Notes: generated by a model from the letters alone, not told the origin. A DNA stretch of 64,000 nt from Rhodocyclaceae bacterium (GCA_022072095.1 JAJVIJ010000013.1:45273-109272); one strand, 5' to 3'; numbered from the stretch's first letter, positions 8,761-17,587 are shown. Translations and numbers: made by a program.

Positions 8761-9099
8761 TCAGCCCAGCAGCGAGGACAGCGCTTGCAGCCCCCACAGC
8801 AGCAACAGGCCGCCGGCGACCGTGGCCAGAATGTTGCGTGTCAGGCGCGCGACCAGAAAGGCTGCCGACGCCGCGATCAGGCGCAGCGCGTCCGGCGCGA
8901 TGGTGAATCCCGGACCCGGATTCAATATCAGCGGCACGATGATCGCGGTCAGCACGGCGACCGGCGCATAGCGCAGCGCCTGCTGCACGCTGCGCGGAAT
9001 ATCGTAGCGCCCGGCGAGCGCGATGAAGGACAGGCGCAGGCAGAACGTGATCACGGCCATGCCGCCGATCAGCAGCCAGACGTTCACGCTTTCCGGCAT
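8761..9099 (-). CDS. azlD: Branched-chain amino acid exporter small subunit AzlD
   Basis: 112 residues with four hydrophobic segments, the usual size of AzlD. It begins MPESVNVWLLIGGMAVITF. The start at 9099 lies inside the 3' end of azlC (16-base overlap), which indicates translational coupling. An upstream ATG at 9132 in the same frame would add 11 residues with no homology-like content. With AzlC it forms the LIV-E type exporter of branched-chain amino acids in the inner membrane. Confidence 0.88.
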   Translation of the reverse strand: MPESVNVWLLIGGMAVITFCLRLSFIALAGRYDIPRSVQQALRYAPVAVLTAIIVPLILNPGPGFTIAPDALRLIAASAAFLVARLTRNILATVAGGLLLLWGLQALSSLLG

Positions 9100-9842
9100 C
9101 GTTCCACCATCACCCCGGCCAGAATGCCGCACAGCGCGGCGACGATCAGGCCGAGCCGCATCGGCAGCGCGACCGCGGCCACCACGACCACGCCCGCCGT
9201 CAGCGCCGCCGCGAGCGTGGCGCGATCGGCGATGGCCGGGCCGAGCAGGCCGATGAAGGTCAGCGGCAGACAGAAATCGAGCGACCAGCCCGCCGGGATG
9301 CCGCTGCCCAGCAGATAGCCGGCCACGGTCGAGACCACCCAGGGAATGCCCAGCGTGAGCCCGGCGCCCAGCGTGTACCAGTGCTTGTGCGGCTGCTCGG
9401 GCTGCTTGTTGAAGCGCATCGCCGAAAAGGCATAGACCTGGTCGGTGAGCACATAGGCGATCAGCGCCTTCCAGCGCAGCGACAGCGCCTTGAAGTAGGG
9501 CGCCATGGACAGGCTGTACATCAGGAAACGCAGGTTGATGACCAGCACCGTCACCCAGATGACGACGAGCGGCGTGTGCGCGGCGAGCATCTGGATCGCC
9601 ACCAGCTGCGAGGTGCCGGCGAACACCAGCATGGCCATGGCCGCGGCCGCATAGACCGAGATGCCGGTGGTCGCACCCGCGACACCGATGACCAGCGAAA
9701 ACACCACGACCCCGGGAATGGACGGCAACAGCGCCCGTATGCCGGCGAGAAATTCCGCTCTTGGGGTGGTGCTCAATTCAGAAGATCCCGGTAATGGTCT
9801 GATTTCGGCTGGCGGCAACGGTTGGCCAGCACAGACAGGCAC
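9084..9842 (-). CDS. azlC: Branched-chain amino acid exporter large subunit AzlC
   Basis: 252 residues with about seven membrane segments. AzlC family phrases are clear: AEFLAGIRALLPSIPGVVVF, FAGTSQLVAIQML and VLVINLRFLMYSLSMAPYF. The start taken is GTG at 9842; a later TTG in STTPRAEF would be shorter by about 20 residues, and neither has a strong Shine-Dalgarno. azlD overlaps its 3' end. A tRNA-Thr gene ends 25 bases upstream on the same strand. Confidence 0.88.
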   Translation of the reverse strand: MPVCAGQPLPPAEIRPLPGSSELSTTPRAEFLAGIRALLPSIPGVVVFSLVIGVAGATTGISVYAAAAMAMLVFAGTSQLVAIQMLAAHTPLVVIWVTVLVINLRFLMYSLSMAPYFKALSLRWKALIAYVLTDQVYAFSAMRFNKQPEQPHKHWYTLGAGLTLGIPWVVSTVAGYLLGSGIPAGWSLDFCLPLTFIGLLGPAIADRATLAAALTAGVVVVAAVALPMRLGLIVAALCGILAGVMVERCRKA

Positions 9843-9867
9843 CGCCTCGCAACCGATCGGAACGAGG

Positions 9868-9943
9868 TGGTGCCGGCACCCGGATTCGAACTGGGGACCT
9901 ACCGCTTACAAGGCGGTTGCTCTACCGACTGAGCTATGCCGGC
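9868..9943 (-). tRNA. tRNA-Thr (anticodon UGU)
   Basis: 76 bases including an encoded CCA. The acceptor stem GCCGGCA pairs with TGCCGGC and the discriminator is A. D-arm GCTCAGTCGGTAGAGC, anticodon stem ACCGC/GCGGT with loop CTTGTAA (anticodon TGT) and T-loop GTTCGAATC are all in place. Confidence 0.97.
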
Positions 9944-9959
9944 GCATGCTGGGTGACGG

Positions 9960-9965
9960 ATTATA
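9960..9965 (-). promoter_or_regulatory. -10 element of the tRNA-Thr promoter
   Basis: A perfect TATAAT on the minus strand, 16 bases before the tRNA 5' end. No good -35 hexamer is seen. Confidence 0.6.
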
Positions 9966-10030
9966 GCCAGTGGCGCCGGGGGCTTCTCCGGCGACCCGCG
10001 TTCGGCGCGGACCGTCCGCCCACGCTCGCC

Positions 10031-10858
10031 TTACAGGCTGCCGTTCAGGATACCGCCATCGACGACGATCACGCTGCCGCTCATGAAGCGTGAGGCATCG
10101 CTGGCGAGCAGCAGCAGCGCACCATCGAGGTCAGAAAACTCGCCCGCACGGCGACAGGGCGTGCGGCCGACCATGCTCTCGGCGAAACCGTGGTCGCCGA
10201 ACATGTGATGGGTCATTTCGGTATCGAAAAGGCCCGGCGAGAGCGCATTGACGCGAATGTCATGGCGCGCGAGTTCGAGCGACAGTGCGCGCGTGAGGTG
10301 CAGCACGGCGGCCTTGGAGGCGCAGTAACTGGACGCGTTCTTCGCCACCCGGTGCCCGAATATCGACGCGATATTGATGATCGCGCCCGGCTCCCCGGCC
10401 GCGACCAGACGGCGCGCCACCAGCTGGCTCGCACGCCAGGTGCCTTCGAGATTGGTGCTCATCACCAGCTCGAAATCGTCGTCCTCGTGCTCGAGAAAAC
10501 TCTTGTTGATGGACAGTCCTGCGGCATTGACGAGCACGTTGACCGGTCCGGCCTCGGCCTCGATTTGCTGCAGCGCACGCTCGATCGAGGCGCGCTGCGT
10601 GACATCGGCCTGCACCGGCAGCATCCGCTGATCTTCGGCGCGACATTCGTCGGCCAGGCCTTCCAGCCGATCGAGCCGACGCGCCGCGCCCGCGACCGTG
10701 GCGCCGGCGCGGGCAAGCACCTTGACGAAATGGCGACCCAGTCCGCTGGAAGCACCGGTCACCAGCGCGATCTTGCCCGACAAATCGACGCGTGGAGGGG
10801 CTGCGCGCGGCGCCGCGCGAACCTGCTCGCCGACCACGTGTTCGCTGAGAATGTTCAT
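10031..10858 (-). CDS. SDR family NAD(P)-dependent oxidoreductase
   Basis: 275 residues. The cofactor motif TGASSGLGRH lies near residue 35, followed by NAG-type (VNAAGLSINK), the catalytic Ser region (IINIASIFG) and the active-site YCASK. The family C-terminal glycine motif is present (VIVVDGGILNG). The length fits classical short-chain dehydrogenases. The substrate cannot be told. The start at 10858 is the ATG before ILSEHVVGEQ; in-frame starts further upstream would add Arg/Pro-rich sequence. It stands alone, with the tRNA downstream. Confidence 0.85.
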   Translation of the reverse strand: MNILSEHVVGEQVRAAPRAAPPRVDLSGKIALVTGASSGLGRHFVKVLARAGATVAGAARRLDRLEGLADECRAEDQRMLPVQADVTQRASIERALQQIEAEAGPVNVLVNAAGLSINKSFLEHEDDDFELVMSTNLEGTWRASQLVARRLVAAGEPGAIINIASIFGHRVAKNASSYCASKAAVLHLTRALSLELARHDIRVNALSPGLFDTEMTHHMFGDHGFAESMVGRTPCRRAGEFSDLDGALLLLASDASRFMSGSVIVVDGGILNGSL

Positions 10859-11068
10859 GAGCCTCACGGTCGAGACGACCGGCCGTTCCATTTGGATGAG
10901 CACGAGACCGAAGCCCCGCGGCGAGCCCCCGCGGCTCGGCAGCGGCCATTTTCGCCCGCCCGATTGGCTCCCGGACTTGACGGGCGTCAAGAATTTGGAA
11001 CGTGGCTTCCGGGGCCGGGGCGCGTGCCGGTCAGCTCATCGCACACACCGGACCGGTATCGGCATGAA

Positions 11069-11575
11069 TCACGCCGATGATTTCGCCGCCCGGTAGCTCT
11101 GGATGTCCTCGCGCGTTGGCAGACGCACCAGCTCGACCAGCACGCCGTCCGGGTCCTCGACCATCAGGCAGTGGATCGGTCCGTAACCCGGCAGCTCCAG
11201 CGCCACCCGCTCGCGACAGACGAAGGGCACCGCGGCCGCGTCCAGCCTCGCGCCGACCTGGCCGAGGTCCTCGTCACGCAACTCGAACGACAACATCATC
11301 AGGCCGCGATCGCCGGGGCGCAGCGGCGGCCGAGCGCCGGCCGCAAGGCCCGAGAAATGCAGCAACTCCAGCTCGCCGACCTGGCTCTTGCCCTGCTGCA
11401 GAATGACCGAGCGCGCCCGTACACCGGGCTGCAGACGGAACAGCCGCTCGAAATCGGGGCCGCCCAGATCCATGTCCAGCGTTTTCCTGAAACCGAGCAA
11501 TCCGCAATAAAACGCGATCGACCGCTCGATGTCCGCGACGCCGATCGCGACGTGATGCACCTCACTGAATGCCAT
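11069..11575 (-). CDS. VOC (glyoxalase/dioxygenase) family protein
   Basis: 168 residues. The fold shows two halves. VHHVAIGVADIERSIAFYCGLL gives the first metal-type His, and ELELLHF and MVEDPDGVLVEL give acidic ligands, as in methylmalonyl-CoA epimerase and glyoxalase relatives. GAGGAG precedes the ATG at 11575. It is divergent from the adjacent flavin oxidoreductase gene with 53 bases between starts, which suggests shared control. The exact reaction is unknown. Confidence 0.82.
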   Translation of the reverse strand: MAFSEVHHVAIGVADIERSIAFYCGLLGFRKTLDMDLGGPDFERLFRLQPGVRARSVILQQGKSQVGELELLHFSGLAAGARPPLRPGDRGLMMLSFELRDEDLGQVGARLDAAAVPFVCRERVALELPGYGPIHCLMVEDPDGVLVELVRLPTREDIQSYRAAKSSA

Positions 11576-11593
11576 GACATGCGCTCCTCTTGC

Positions 11594-11610
11594 TATAGTT
11601 TTGCAACGAC
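11594..11610. promoter_or_regulatory. Inverted repeat in the divergent VOC/oxidoreductase promoter region
   Basis: TTGC, nine bases, GCAA, with TATAGT inside it, lies in the only 53 bases between two divergent starts. It is a candidate promoter or operator shared by both genes; weak evidence. Confidence 0.3.
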
Positions 11611-11628
11611 ATACCCGACCCCGACACG

Positions 11629-12783
11629 ATGACACACCCGCTGCTGTTCAGTCCGTACCGCTTGCGCGCCCTGGAACTCAAGAACCGTGTCGTCATCGGC
11701 CCCATGGGCATGTTCGCGGCGAAAGACGGCCTCGCAAGCGTGTTTCACGGCCCTCATTATGGCCAATATGCGATCGGCGGCGCCGGCATGGTGATGGTCG
11801 AGGCCACCGCGGTCGAAGAGCGCGGACGCATCGGCTATGGTGACCTCGGCTTGTGGAGCGATGCGCAGATCGCGCCGCTGCGAGAGATCGCCGACATGTT
11901 GCGCGCGCTGGGCAGTGTGCCCGCCATCCAGCTCGCGCATTCGGGACACAAGGGGTCGACGCAAAGTCCATGGGATGGATATGGCCCGCTGACCGAGGCC
12001 GATGGCCGCCTGCGTGGCGAACACCCCTGGAGCTGCGTGGCGCCCTCGGCACTCGCCTATGCGCCAGACTACCCGCTACCGACGGCTCTGGACCGTGACG
12101 ACATCGCGCGCCTGCTCGACGCCTGGGAGTCGGCGGCCTTGCGCGCGCGCAAGGCCGGCTTCGAGGCCATCGAAATCCATGCGGCGCACGGCTATCTGAT
12201 CCATGAGTTCCTGTCGCCGCTGACCAATTTCCGCGACGACGACTACGGTGGCACGCTGGTCGGGCGCATGCACTTCGCGCTCGAGGTCGCCGAACGCGTG
12301 CGCGCGGTCTGGCCGAACGAGCTGCCGGTGTTCTTTCGCGCCTCGGTCATCGACGGCCGCACGCTGGGCTGGCGCATCGAGGATTCGGTGGTGCTGGCCG
12401 CTGCGCTGCGCGACCGCGGCATCGATCTGATGGATTGCTCGTCCGGGGGCACGGCCGGTCTGGACCGATCGGAAGCGCTGCCGCGCGAACCTGGGTTTCA
12501 GGTGTTCCTGGCCGACCGGCTGCGCCGCGAAGTCGGCATGCCGACGATGGCCATCGGCCTGATCAACTCCGGCACCCAGGCGGAAGCGATCCTGCAGGCA
12601 GGCAGTGCCGACTTGATCGGTATCGCCCGCGGCGCGCTGTATGACCCCTACTGGCCGCTGCACGCCGCGCAGGAACTGGGTGTCGATCCCGGGTTCGCAC
12701 AGTGGCCACCTCAGTATGGCTGGTGGCTCGCGCGCTGGGCAAAAACGGTTCGCTCGCAACACGCGAGGCATTCGCACCCGTGA
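11629..12783 (+). CDS. NADH:flavin oxidoreductase (old yellow enzyme family, YqjM/FadH-like)
   Basis: 384 residues, an FMN-binding TIM barrel. N-terminal LLFSPYRLRALELKNRVVIGPMGMF, the substrate-binding His pair and Tyr in EIHAAHGYLIHEFLSP, and the phosphate-binding C-terminal GLINSGTQAEAIL are all seen. YqjM-type enzymes carry Cys in PMCMY; here the residue is Gly (PMGMF), as in the dienoyl-CoA reductase-like branch. It probably reduces an activated alkene in soluble form. It lacks the C-terminal FeS/FAD domains of FadH. Confidence 0.85.
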   Translation: MTHPLLFSPYRLRALELKNRVVIGPMGMFAAKDGLASVFHGPHYGQYAIGGAGMVMVEATAVEERGRIGYGDLGLWSDAQIAPLREIADMLRALGSVPAIQLAHSGHKGSTQSPWDGYGPLTEADGRLRGEHPWSCVAPSALAYAPDYPLPTALDRDDIARLLDAWESAALRARKAGFEAIEIHAAHGYLIHEFLSPLTNFRDDDYGGTLVGRMHFALEVAERVRAVWPNELPVFFRASVIDGRTLGWRIEDSVVLAAALRDRGIDLMDCSSGGTAGLDRSEALPREPGFQVFLADRLRREVGMPTMAIGLINSGTQAEAILQAGSADLIGIARGALYDPYWPLHAAQELGVDPGFAQWPPQYGWWLARWAKTVRSQHARHSHP

Positions 12784-12816
12784 TGACGTGAGTATCCTGT
12801 CGGGACTGAATGGGAC

Positions 12817-13305
12817 TCAGGCCGTGCCGAGCATGCGTCTCATCGGCGCGGAAACAGGCCGCCCGCGATCTCCGTATACCGCGAGCGAGTCGGCATGACC
12901 CTGCAGGAAGCGTAACGACTGCTGCGTCATGCGATGCTGCTCGGCGAGCAGCGCGCCGTTGGCATAATTGTGTGACCGCGCTTCGCGCAGCGCGGCGAGG
13001 AACTCTGCCCAGCCCTGACTCAGGGCCGGGCCACGGTCCGGCTGCCTGAACCACCGGGATTGCGCCGATGGATCGATCGGCACACCGCTGCGTTCGAGCA
13101 GTTCCGCGCGTGCATTCTCGAGCTGCAAGAGCGTGTCACGCAAGGCATCTTTCTTGCGGGCCAGCTCGAGCAAGGCGTCGGCGTTGCGGTCGATCAAGGC
13201 CGAGCGCTCCTGTTCCAGCAGGGCGCGCATGGCATGCAGTGTCCGGCACTGCTCATTCAGACAATCTGTCAGGCGATGCTCGGTCGCACTCATTGGCTCG
13301 CTCAT
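12817..13305 (-). CDS. flgN: Flagellar export chaperone FlgN
   Basis: 162 residues, largely helical, with the FlgN pattern: an N-terminal helix rich in Leu/Glu (LNEQCRTLHAMRALLEQERS), ALIDRNADALLELARKKDAL, and ending in RFLQGHADSLAVYGDRGR. In the cytoplasm it chaperones the hook-filament junction proteins. It is the last gene of flgAMN. Two in-frame ATGs (13305 and 13293) sit in a 12-base tandem repeat, so the N-terminus may be MSEPMSAT or MSAT. Sequence identity in this family is low; the call leans on position after flgM. Confidence 0.85.
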   Translation of the reverse strand: MSEPMSATEHRLTDCLNEQCRTLHAMRALLEQERSALIDRNADALLELARKKDALRDTLLQLENARAELLERSGVPIDPSAQSRWFRQPDRGPALSQGWAEFLAALREARSHNYANGALLAEQHRMTQQSLRFLQGHADSLAVYGDRGRPVSAPMRRMLGTA

Positions 13306-13338
13306 TGGCTCGCTCGTAGACTCGCTCGTTGGCCCGCT
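13291..13338. repeat. Four-copy 12-bp tandem repeat at the flgM-flgN junction
   Basis: On the minus strand the units read roughly CCAACGAGCGAG, TCTACGAGCGAG, CCAATGAGCGAG and CCAATGAGTGCG. They fill the gap between the flgM stop and the flgN coding start, and the last two each supply an in-frame ATG. Confidence 0.8.
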
Positions 13339-13642
13339 ATGAACGCTGGCGCTGATGGGCGATGAGGTCGCGCACGCTCTGGATCAATGAATCGGCGACC
13401 TTGCTCGCGTCGACCTGAAAGCGGCCTTCGGTGATGGCCTGCTTGATTTCGTCGACGCGCGCGCGATCGACGACCGGCTCGTTGGCGAGCGCTGCCTCGA
13501 TATCCTTGAGCCGCGCCGACATCGGTGACAGCTCGACCTGCTCGCTCTGACCGCTGCCGGAGGCCGCGGCGGGACGTTGCGCTCCAGTGCGCGCGCCCCC
13601 CACGGACATGATGTTGACGGGTTTGTTGTTGTCGATCTTCAT
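13337..13642 (-). CDS. flgM: Anti-sigma-28 factor FlgM
   Basis: 101 residues. It starts MKIDNNKPV, is disordered and Gly/Ala-rich in the first half, and has the conserved VELSPMSARLKDIEAAL motif and C-terminal sigma-binding helices (RARVDEIKQAITEGRFQVDASKVADSLI). It binds FliA (sigma-28) until hook completion and is then exported. GAGG precedes the ATG. It lies between flgA and flgN on the same strand, with its own FliA-like promoter upstream. Confidence 0.93.
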   Translation of the reverse strand: MKIDNNKPVNIMSVGGARTGAQRPAAASGSGQSEQVELSPMSARLKDIEAALANEPVVDRARVDEIKQAITEGRFQVDASKVADSLIQSVRDLIAHQRQRS

Positions 13643-13690
13643 GGTTCTGGCCTCGTGCGAAATGAAGATATCTGCGGAAGACATCTGCGC

Positions 13691-13717
13691 TTACGGGCGG
13701 TCTATGGTGGTTCTTGA
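13691..13717 (-). promoter_or_regulatory. Candidate FliA (sigma-28) promoter for flgMN
   Basis: Minus strand TCAA, 15 bases, GCCCGTAA compares with TAAA-N15-GCCGATAA (3 of 4 and 6 of 8 matches). It lies about 49 bases before the flgM start. FliA control of flgM is known in enteric bacteria. Confidence 0.5.
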
Positions 13718-13825
13718 GTGTTCCGTGTAAAAAAAATTCCTACAAGGAGGCGAGCACGGGCATTCCGGTGCGGATCGACGAGGATCGCGCACCAGGCCGT
13801 CCTTCAAGATCGGCTGTGCCCGCCG

Positions 13826-14548
13826 TCAGTAGCGAAGCTCCACCGCACCCACCCCCTGAGCCGGCCCGCTTGCGAGCTGGCCGTTCGCCAGACGGACCTG
13901 TACGAGCTGCCCCACGGTCGCCGAGTTGAGCGCACGCCCCTCGTTCGATACGGTGAAGCCCTGGCCGCGCGCGAACACACGTACGTTCTGACCTTGCTGC
14001 ACGGCAACGGCCTCGCGCAACAGCTCTTTGCGCAGCACCTGCCCCGGCCCCAGACCATAGGCCAGCGTGCGACCGACCGCCTGCGCGGGGTCCAGCGTCG
14101 TGCTGGCCGGCAACTCGCTCAGGTCACCCTCCCGGTAGCCGAGATCGTCTTCATGCACGACCTGTCCGGCCGCCAGGGAGCGCGCCGCCACCAGGTAGCT
14201 GCCGTGTATGCGCACATGCACCGGCACGTAGAGGGTCCACCCCGGCGAGACGAGACATTTGACACCAAGCCGGCTCTTCCCCCACAACCTCACACCCGGA
14301 GGCAGAAACACTTCCAGCGCGCTGCATGGAGCGAGTTGCAGGCGTTCATCGACATGGCCTATGGTGAGACCGACTCGTCCGGGCAGCCCGCGTGTATGCA
14401 CGGCGAGAAACTCCGCGATCCGACCGCGGATCGCTTCACGTGTGGGGTCAGCGATATCGCTGGAGCCAGCGAGGCAGGTCGCACTCGCGACGACAAGTGT
14501 GAGGGCAAGTACCCTCTGCGCAAGGCTCGCAATATTGCACGCGATCAT
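13826..14548 (-). CDS. flgA: Flagellar P-ring assembly chaperone FlgA
   Basis: 240 residues with an N-terminal signal peptide (LALTLVVASATCLAGSS). The SAF/FlgA domain follows, with LVAARSLAAGQVVHEDDLG and GQVLRKELLREAVAVQQGQNVRV, then VSNEGRALNSATVGQLVQVRLANGQ near the C-terminus. It acts in the periplasm to assist FlgI ring assembly; flgI itself is not in this window. It is the first gene of flgAMN, divergent from flgB across 299 bases. Confidence 0.93.
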   Translation of the reverse strand: MIACNIASLAQRVLALTLVVASATCLAGSSDIADPTREAIRGRIAEFLAVHTRGLPGRVGLTIGHVDERLQLAPCSALEVFLPPGVRLWGKSRLGVKCLVSPGWTLYVPVHVRIHGSYLVAARSLAAGQVVHEDDLGYREGDLSELPASTTLDPAQAVGRTLAYGLGPGQVLRKELLREAVAVQQGQNVRVFARGQGFTVSNEGRALNSATVGQLVQVRLANGQLASGPAQGVGAVELRY

Positions 14549-14847
14549 GGATGGATGGCAGGGCGATCGATGGACATGGCCGCGATTGGATCATCCGGAC
14601 GCGGCCTGCGATCGCCCGAGCAGCGCCGGTTTTACGCACTTGTTCGTTGCCATCGAGCAAGCGGATGCAGGCACGATCGACCCGCAGCCGTATCGAGCCA
14701 GCCGTATGGAGCCCCATGGCGCCGAAGGCCTGCCCAAGATCAGAGAATGGCCCGAAAGGCAGCCTTGTTCGCCGGATCAAGCGGATCGCTTGGGTGATTG
14801 AATGGGCGGCACCGCTGGGGCAACGCGTCGCACGCAAGGAGGTACGC
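14549..14847. other. Divergent flgA/flgB intergenic region
   Basis: 299 bases between the flgA and flgB starts, expected to hold the FlhDC-dependent class II promoters of both operons. I could not place FlhDC boxes by eye. A poor sigma-28-like TAAA-N15-GCGATCGC lies near 14607-14633 on the minus strand. Confidence 0.5.
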
Positions 14848-15255
14848 ATGAAGTCGAGTCTGGATCAGGCACTGGCGCTGCATCGCGCGGCGCTCGGGGT
14901 ACGAATCGAACGTCAGCAGCTGCTGGCCTCGAATATCGCCAACAGCGACACGCCCCACTTCAAGGCACGCGATATCGATTTCCGCAGTGCGCTGGAAGGC
15001 GCCCTGGCGGGCAGACGTGACGACGGCCGCGGCCTGACGCGAACGGCGGCCGGACACATGGAAATGAGCCGCCCGGGCGGGCTGCCCGCTCAGGCGGGCT
15101 TCCGTCCCGAGGGACAGGGGGCGGTCGACGGCAATACCGTCAACCTCGACACGGAACGCTCGGCCTTCGCCGAGAACGCCCTGCACTACGAAGCCAGCCT
15201 GACTTTCGTGAACCACATCTTCCGTTCCTTGCAGCAAGCCATACAGGGACAGTAA
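14848..15255 (+). CDS. flgB: Flagellar proximal rod protein FlgB
   Basis: 135 residues. FlgB motifs are LALHRAALGVRIERQQLLASNIANSDTPHFKARDIDF and the C-terminal ALHYEASLTFVNHIFRSLQQAIQG. AAGGAGG lies 6 bases before the ATG at 14848. It is the first gene of flgBCDEF and a rod subunit in the periplasm, exported by the type III apparatus. Confidence 0.95.
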   Translation: MKSSLDQALALHRAALGVRIERQQLLASNIANSDTPHFKARDIDFRSALEGALAGRRDDGRGLTRTAAGHMEMSRPGGLPAQAGFRPEGQGAVDGNTVNLDTERSAFAENALHYEASLTFVNHIFRSLQQAIQGQ

Positions 15256-15270
15256 GGAGGACAGCGAACC

Positions 15271-15675
15271 ATGAGCCTGATGAACGTCATCGGCATCGCC
15301 GGCAGCGCGCTGGATGCGCAGAGCAAGCGCCTGAATACGGTGTCGAGCAACCTCGCCAATGCCGACTCGATCGTGTCCTCGGACGGCAAACCATACCGCG
15401 CGCGCCAGGTCATCTTCGAGGCCGTGCCGGTCGCCGGACCCGAAGCCCAGGGTGTGCGCGCGGCCCAGGTGGTTGAAAGCGCCGCGCCGCTGCGCCGCGT
15501 GTACGAACCGGGCAACCCCGCAGCCGACGCCGAGGGTTATCTCGACATGCCCAACGTCAACGTCGTCGAAGAGATGGTCAACATGATTTCGGCATCGCGA
15601 AGCTATCAGACCAATGTCGAACTGATGAATACCGCCAAGCAACTGATGTTGAAAACCCTGACACTCGGACAGTGA
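15271..15675 (+). CDS. flgC: Flagellar proximal rod protein FlgC
   Basis: 134 residues. The start [33 protein letters not shown] and the C-terminal [27 protein letters not shown] are the conserved ends of FlgC. It lies 15 bases after flgB with AAGGAGG upstream. Confidence 0.96.
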   Translation: MSLMNVIGIAGSALDAQSKRLNTVSSNLANADSIVSSDGKPYRARQVIFEAVPVAGPEAQGVRAAQVVESAAPLRRVYEPGNPAADAEGYLDMPNVNVVEEMVNMISASRSYQTNVELMNTAKQLMLKTLTLGQ

Positions 15676-15682
15676 GGACACG

Positions 15683-16357
15683 ATGAACACCGTACAGGCC
15701 AGCGAAAATCCGGCGCAGTCACTATTCCAGTCACTGAATGTCGGCCGCAAGTCGATGTCCTCGACCGACGCTTCGGAGAACCGATTCCTGACCCTGCTGA
15801 CGGCGCAGCTGCGCAACCAGGATCCGATGAATCCCATGGACAACGCCCAGGTGACTTCGCAACTCGCCCAGATCAGCACCGTCGACGGCATCGAGCGGCT
15901 GAATGCGACCTTGCAGGCCATGGGCGCCAGTCTTCAGAGCGACCAGTCCATGCAGGCCGCAAGCCTGCTGGGTCACTCCGTGCTGGTTCCGGGCAACCGT
16001 CTGAGTCTGCCTCAGGGCGGTCTCGCGAGCGGGGCCATCGAGCTGGCCGGCCCGGCCGATCAGGTGAAGGTTCTCATCAAGGATGGCAATGGCATTGTCG
16101 TGCAGAGCAAGGATCTGGGGCCGCTGTCATCCGGGATCCATCGCTTCGACTGGGACGGCATCACCGCCGGCGGCGGTGTCGCGATGGCCGGAGACTATCG
16201 CATCAGCATCGAGGCCAAGCGCGGCGACGCCAAGGTCGACGCGACCGCCCTCGCCGACGAGGTGGTCGACGGCGTCGTCAGGAAGGCCAACGATACCTAT
16301 GTCAGGCTCAAGACCGGCGGTGACAGCACACTGGCCGACATTCGTCAGATCATGTAA
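15683..16357 (+). CDS. flgD: Flagellar hook capping protein FlgD
   Basis: 224 residues. The N-terminal cap motif NRFLTLLTAQLRNQDPMNPMDNAQVTSQLAQISTVDGIE is diagnostic; then come the FLG-D type beta domains (HRFDWDGITAGGGVAMAGDYRI). It is the scaffold that caps the growing hook. It starts 7 bases after flgC. Confidence 0.96.
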   Translation: MNTVQASENPAQSLFQSLNVGRKSMSSTDASENRFLTLLTAQLRNQDPMNPMDNAQVTSQLAQISTVDGIERLNATLQAMGASLQSDQSMQAASLLGHSVLVPGNRLSLPQGGLASGAIELAGPADQVKVLIKDGNGIVVQSKDLGPLSSGIHRFDWDGITAGGGVAMAGDYRISIEAKRGDAKVDATALADEVVDGVVRKANDTYVRLKTGGDSTLADIRQIM

Positions 16358-16372
16358 TCGGGGGAATCGCTC

Positions 16373-17587
16373 ATGAGCTTCCAACAAGGACTGTCCGGCC
16401 TGAATGCGGCCGCCAAGGCGCTGGACGTCACCAGCAACAACGTCGCCAACACGAGTACCGTCGGCTACAAGGCGAGCACCGCGCAGTTCCAGGATGTCTA
16501 TGCGGCCTCGTTGGGTGGAGCCGGTGCCAGCCAGATCGGTATCGGCACCCAGGTCGCACAGGTGGCGCAGCAGTTCACTCAGGGCAACATCACCATCACG
16601 AGCAATCCGCTGGACATCGCGATCAACGGCGCCGGCTTTTTCCGCTTGAGCGACAACGGCACCATCAGCTACTCGCGCAATGGTCAGTTCAACGTCGACA
16701 AGGACGGCCATATCGTCAATGCCGCGGGGCTGCGCCTGACCGGATTTCCCGCCGACCCCAATGGCATCGTCGTGCCGGCCACGCCTGCCGATCTCCTGAT
16801 CAATTCATCGGACCTGCAGCCCTCCGCGACGACGTCGGTGGAGACCGGTGTCAATCTGGATTCGCGTGTCGCCAGCCCGTCGGTCGTACCCTTCAACCCG
16901 AGCAATCCGCTGACCTACAACAGTTCGACCTCGGTGACCGTCTTCGATAGCCTCGGCAACCCGCATGTCATGACCATGTATTTCGTCAAGGATCCGGCAC
17001 CGGCGGTACGCCAGTGGACTGTCCACGCCAACATGGACGGCGGAGCGATCACGAGCAATACCCTGAACTTCAATACCAATGGCGCGTTGACGACGGCAAT
17101 GCCGCTCGCCGCGATCACCTTTCCGGTCACTTCAGGTGCGTCGAATATCGTCGCCACGCTGGACTTCAGCGGCACCACGGCCTTCGGCTCGACATTCGGC
17201 GTCAACCGCATGTCTCAGAACGGCTACACGTCCGGGCAATTGTCCGGGGTTGCGATCGGCGCCGACGGATTGGTCCAGGGACGCTACTCCAACGGCCGTT
17301 CGCGCAACATGGGACAAGTCGTGCTCGCGAACTTCAACAACGCCGGCGGCCTGACCTCGATCGGGGCCAACCAGTGGACCGAATCGGCCGAATCGGGTAC
17401 GCCCCTGATCGGCGCGCCCGGATCGGCAAGTCTGGGCGCCATCCAGTCCGGGGCCGTCGAGGACTCGAACGTCGATCTGACCGCAGAGCTGGTCAACATG
17501 ATCACACAGCAGCGGACATATCAGGCCAACGCCCAGTCGATCCGGACGCAGGACCAGATCCTGCAAACCCTGGTCAATCTGCGCTGA
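16373..17587 (+). CDS. flgE: Flagellar hook protein FlgE
   Basis: 404 residues. N-terminal MSFQQGLSGLNAAAKALDVTSNNVANTSTVGYK, a central domain and C-terminal SNVDLTAELVNMITQQRTYQANAQSIRTQDQI match hook proteins. The length is normal for betaproteobacteria. It forms the hook outside the cell. It starts 15 bases after flgD. Confidence 0.96.
   Translation: MSFQQGLSGLNAAAKALDVTSNNVANTSTVGYKASTAQFQDVYAASLGGAGASQIGIGTQVAQVAQQFTQGNITITSNPLDIAINGAGFFRLSDNGTISYSRNGQFNVDKDGHIVNAAGLRLTGFPADPNGIVVPATPADLLINSSDLQPSATTSVETGVNLDSRVASPSVVPFNPSNPLTYNSSTSVTVFDSLGNPHVMTMYFVKDPAPAVRQWTVHANMDGGAITSNTLNFNTNGALTTAMPLAAITFPVTSGASNIVATLDFSGTTAFGSTFGVNRMSQNGYTSGQLSGVAIGADGLVQGRYSNGRSRNMGQVVLANFNNAGGLTSIGANQWTESAESGTPLIGAPGSASLGAIQSGAVEDSNVDLTAELVNMITQQRTYQANAQSIRTQDQILQTLVNLR

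Noticed and set aside
14607..14633. Sigma-28-like TAAA-N15-GCGATCGC before flgA
   Set aside because: The -10 part matches poorly; flgA and flgB are expected to be FlhDC-dependent, so it was not called a promoter.
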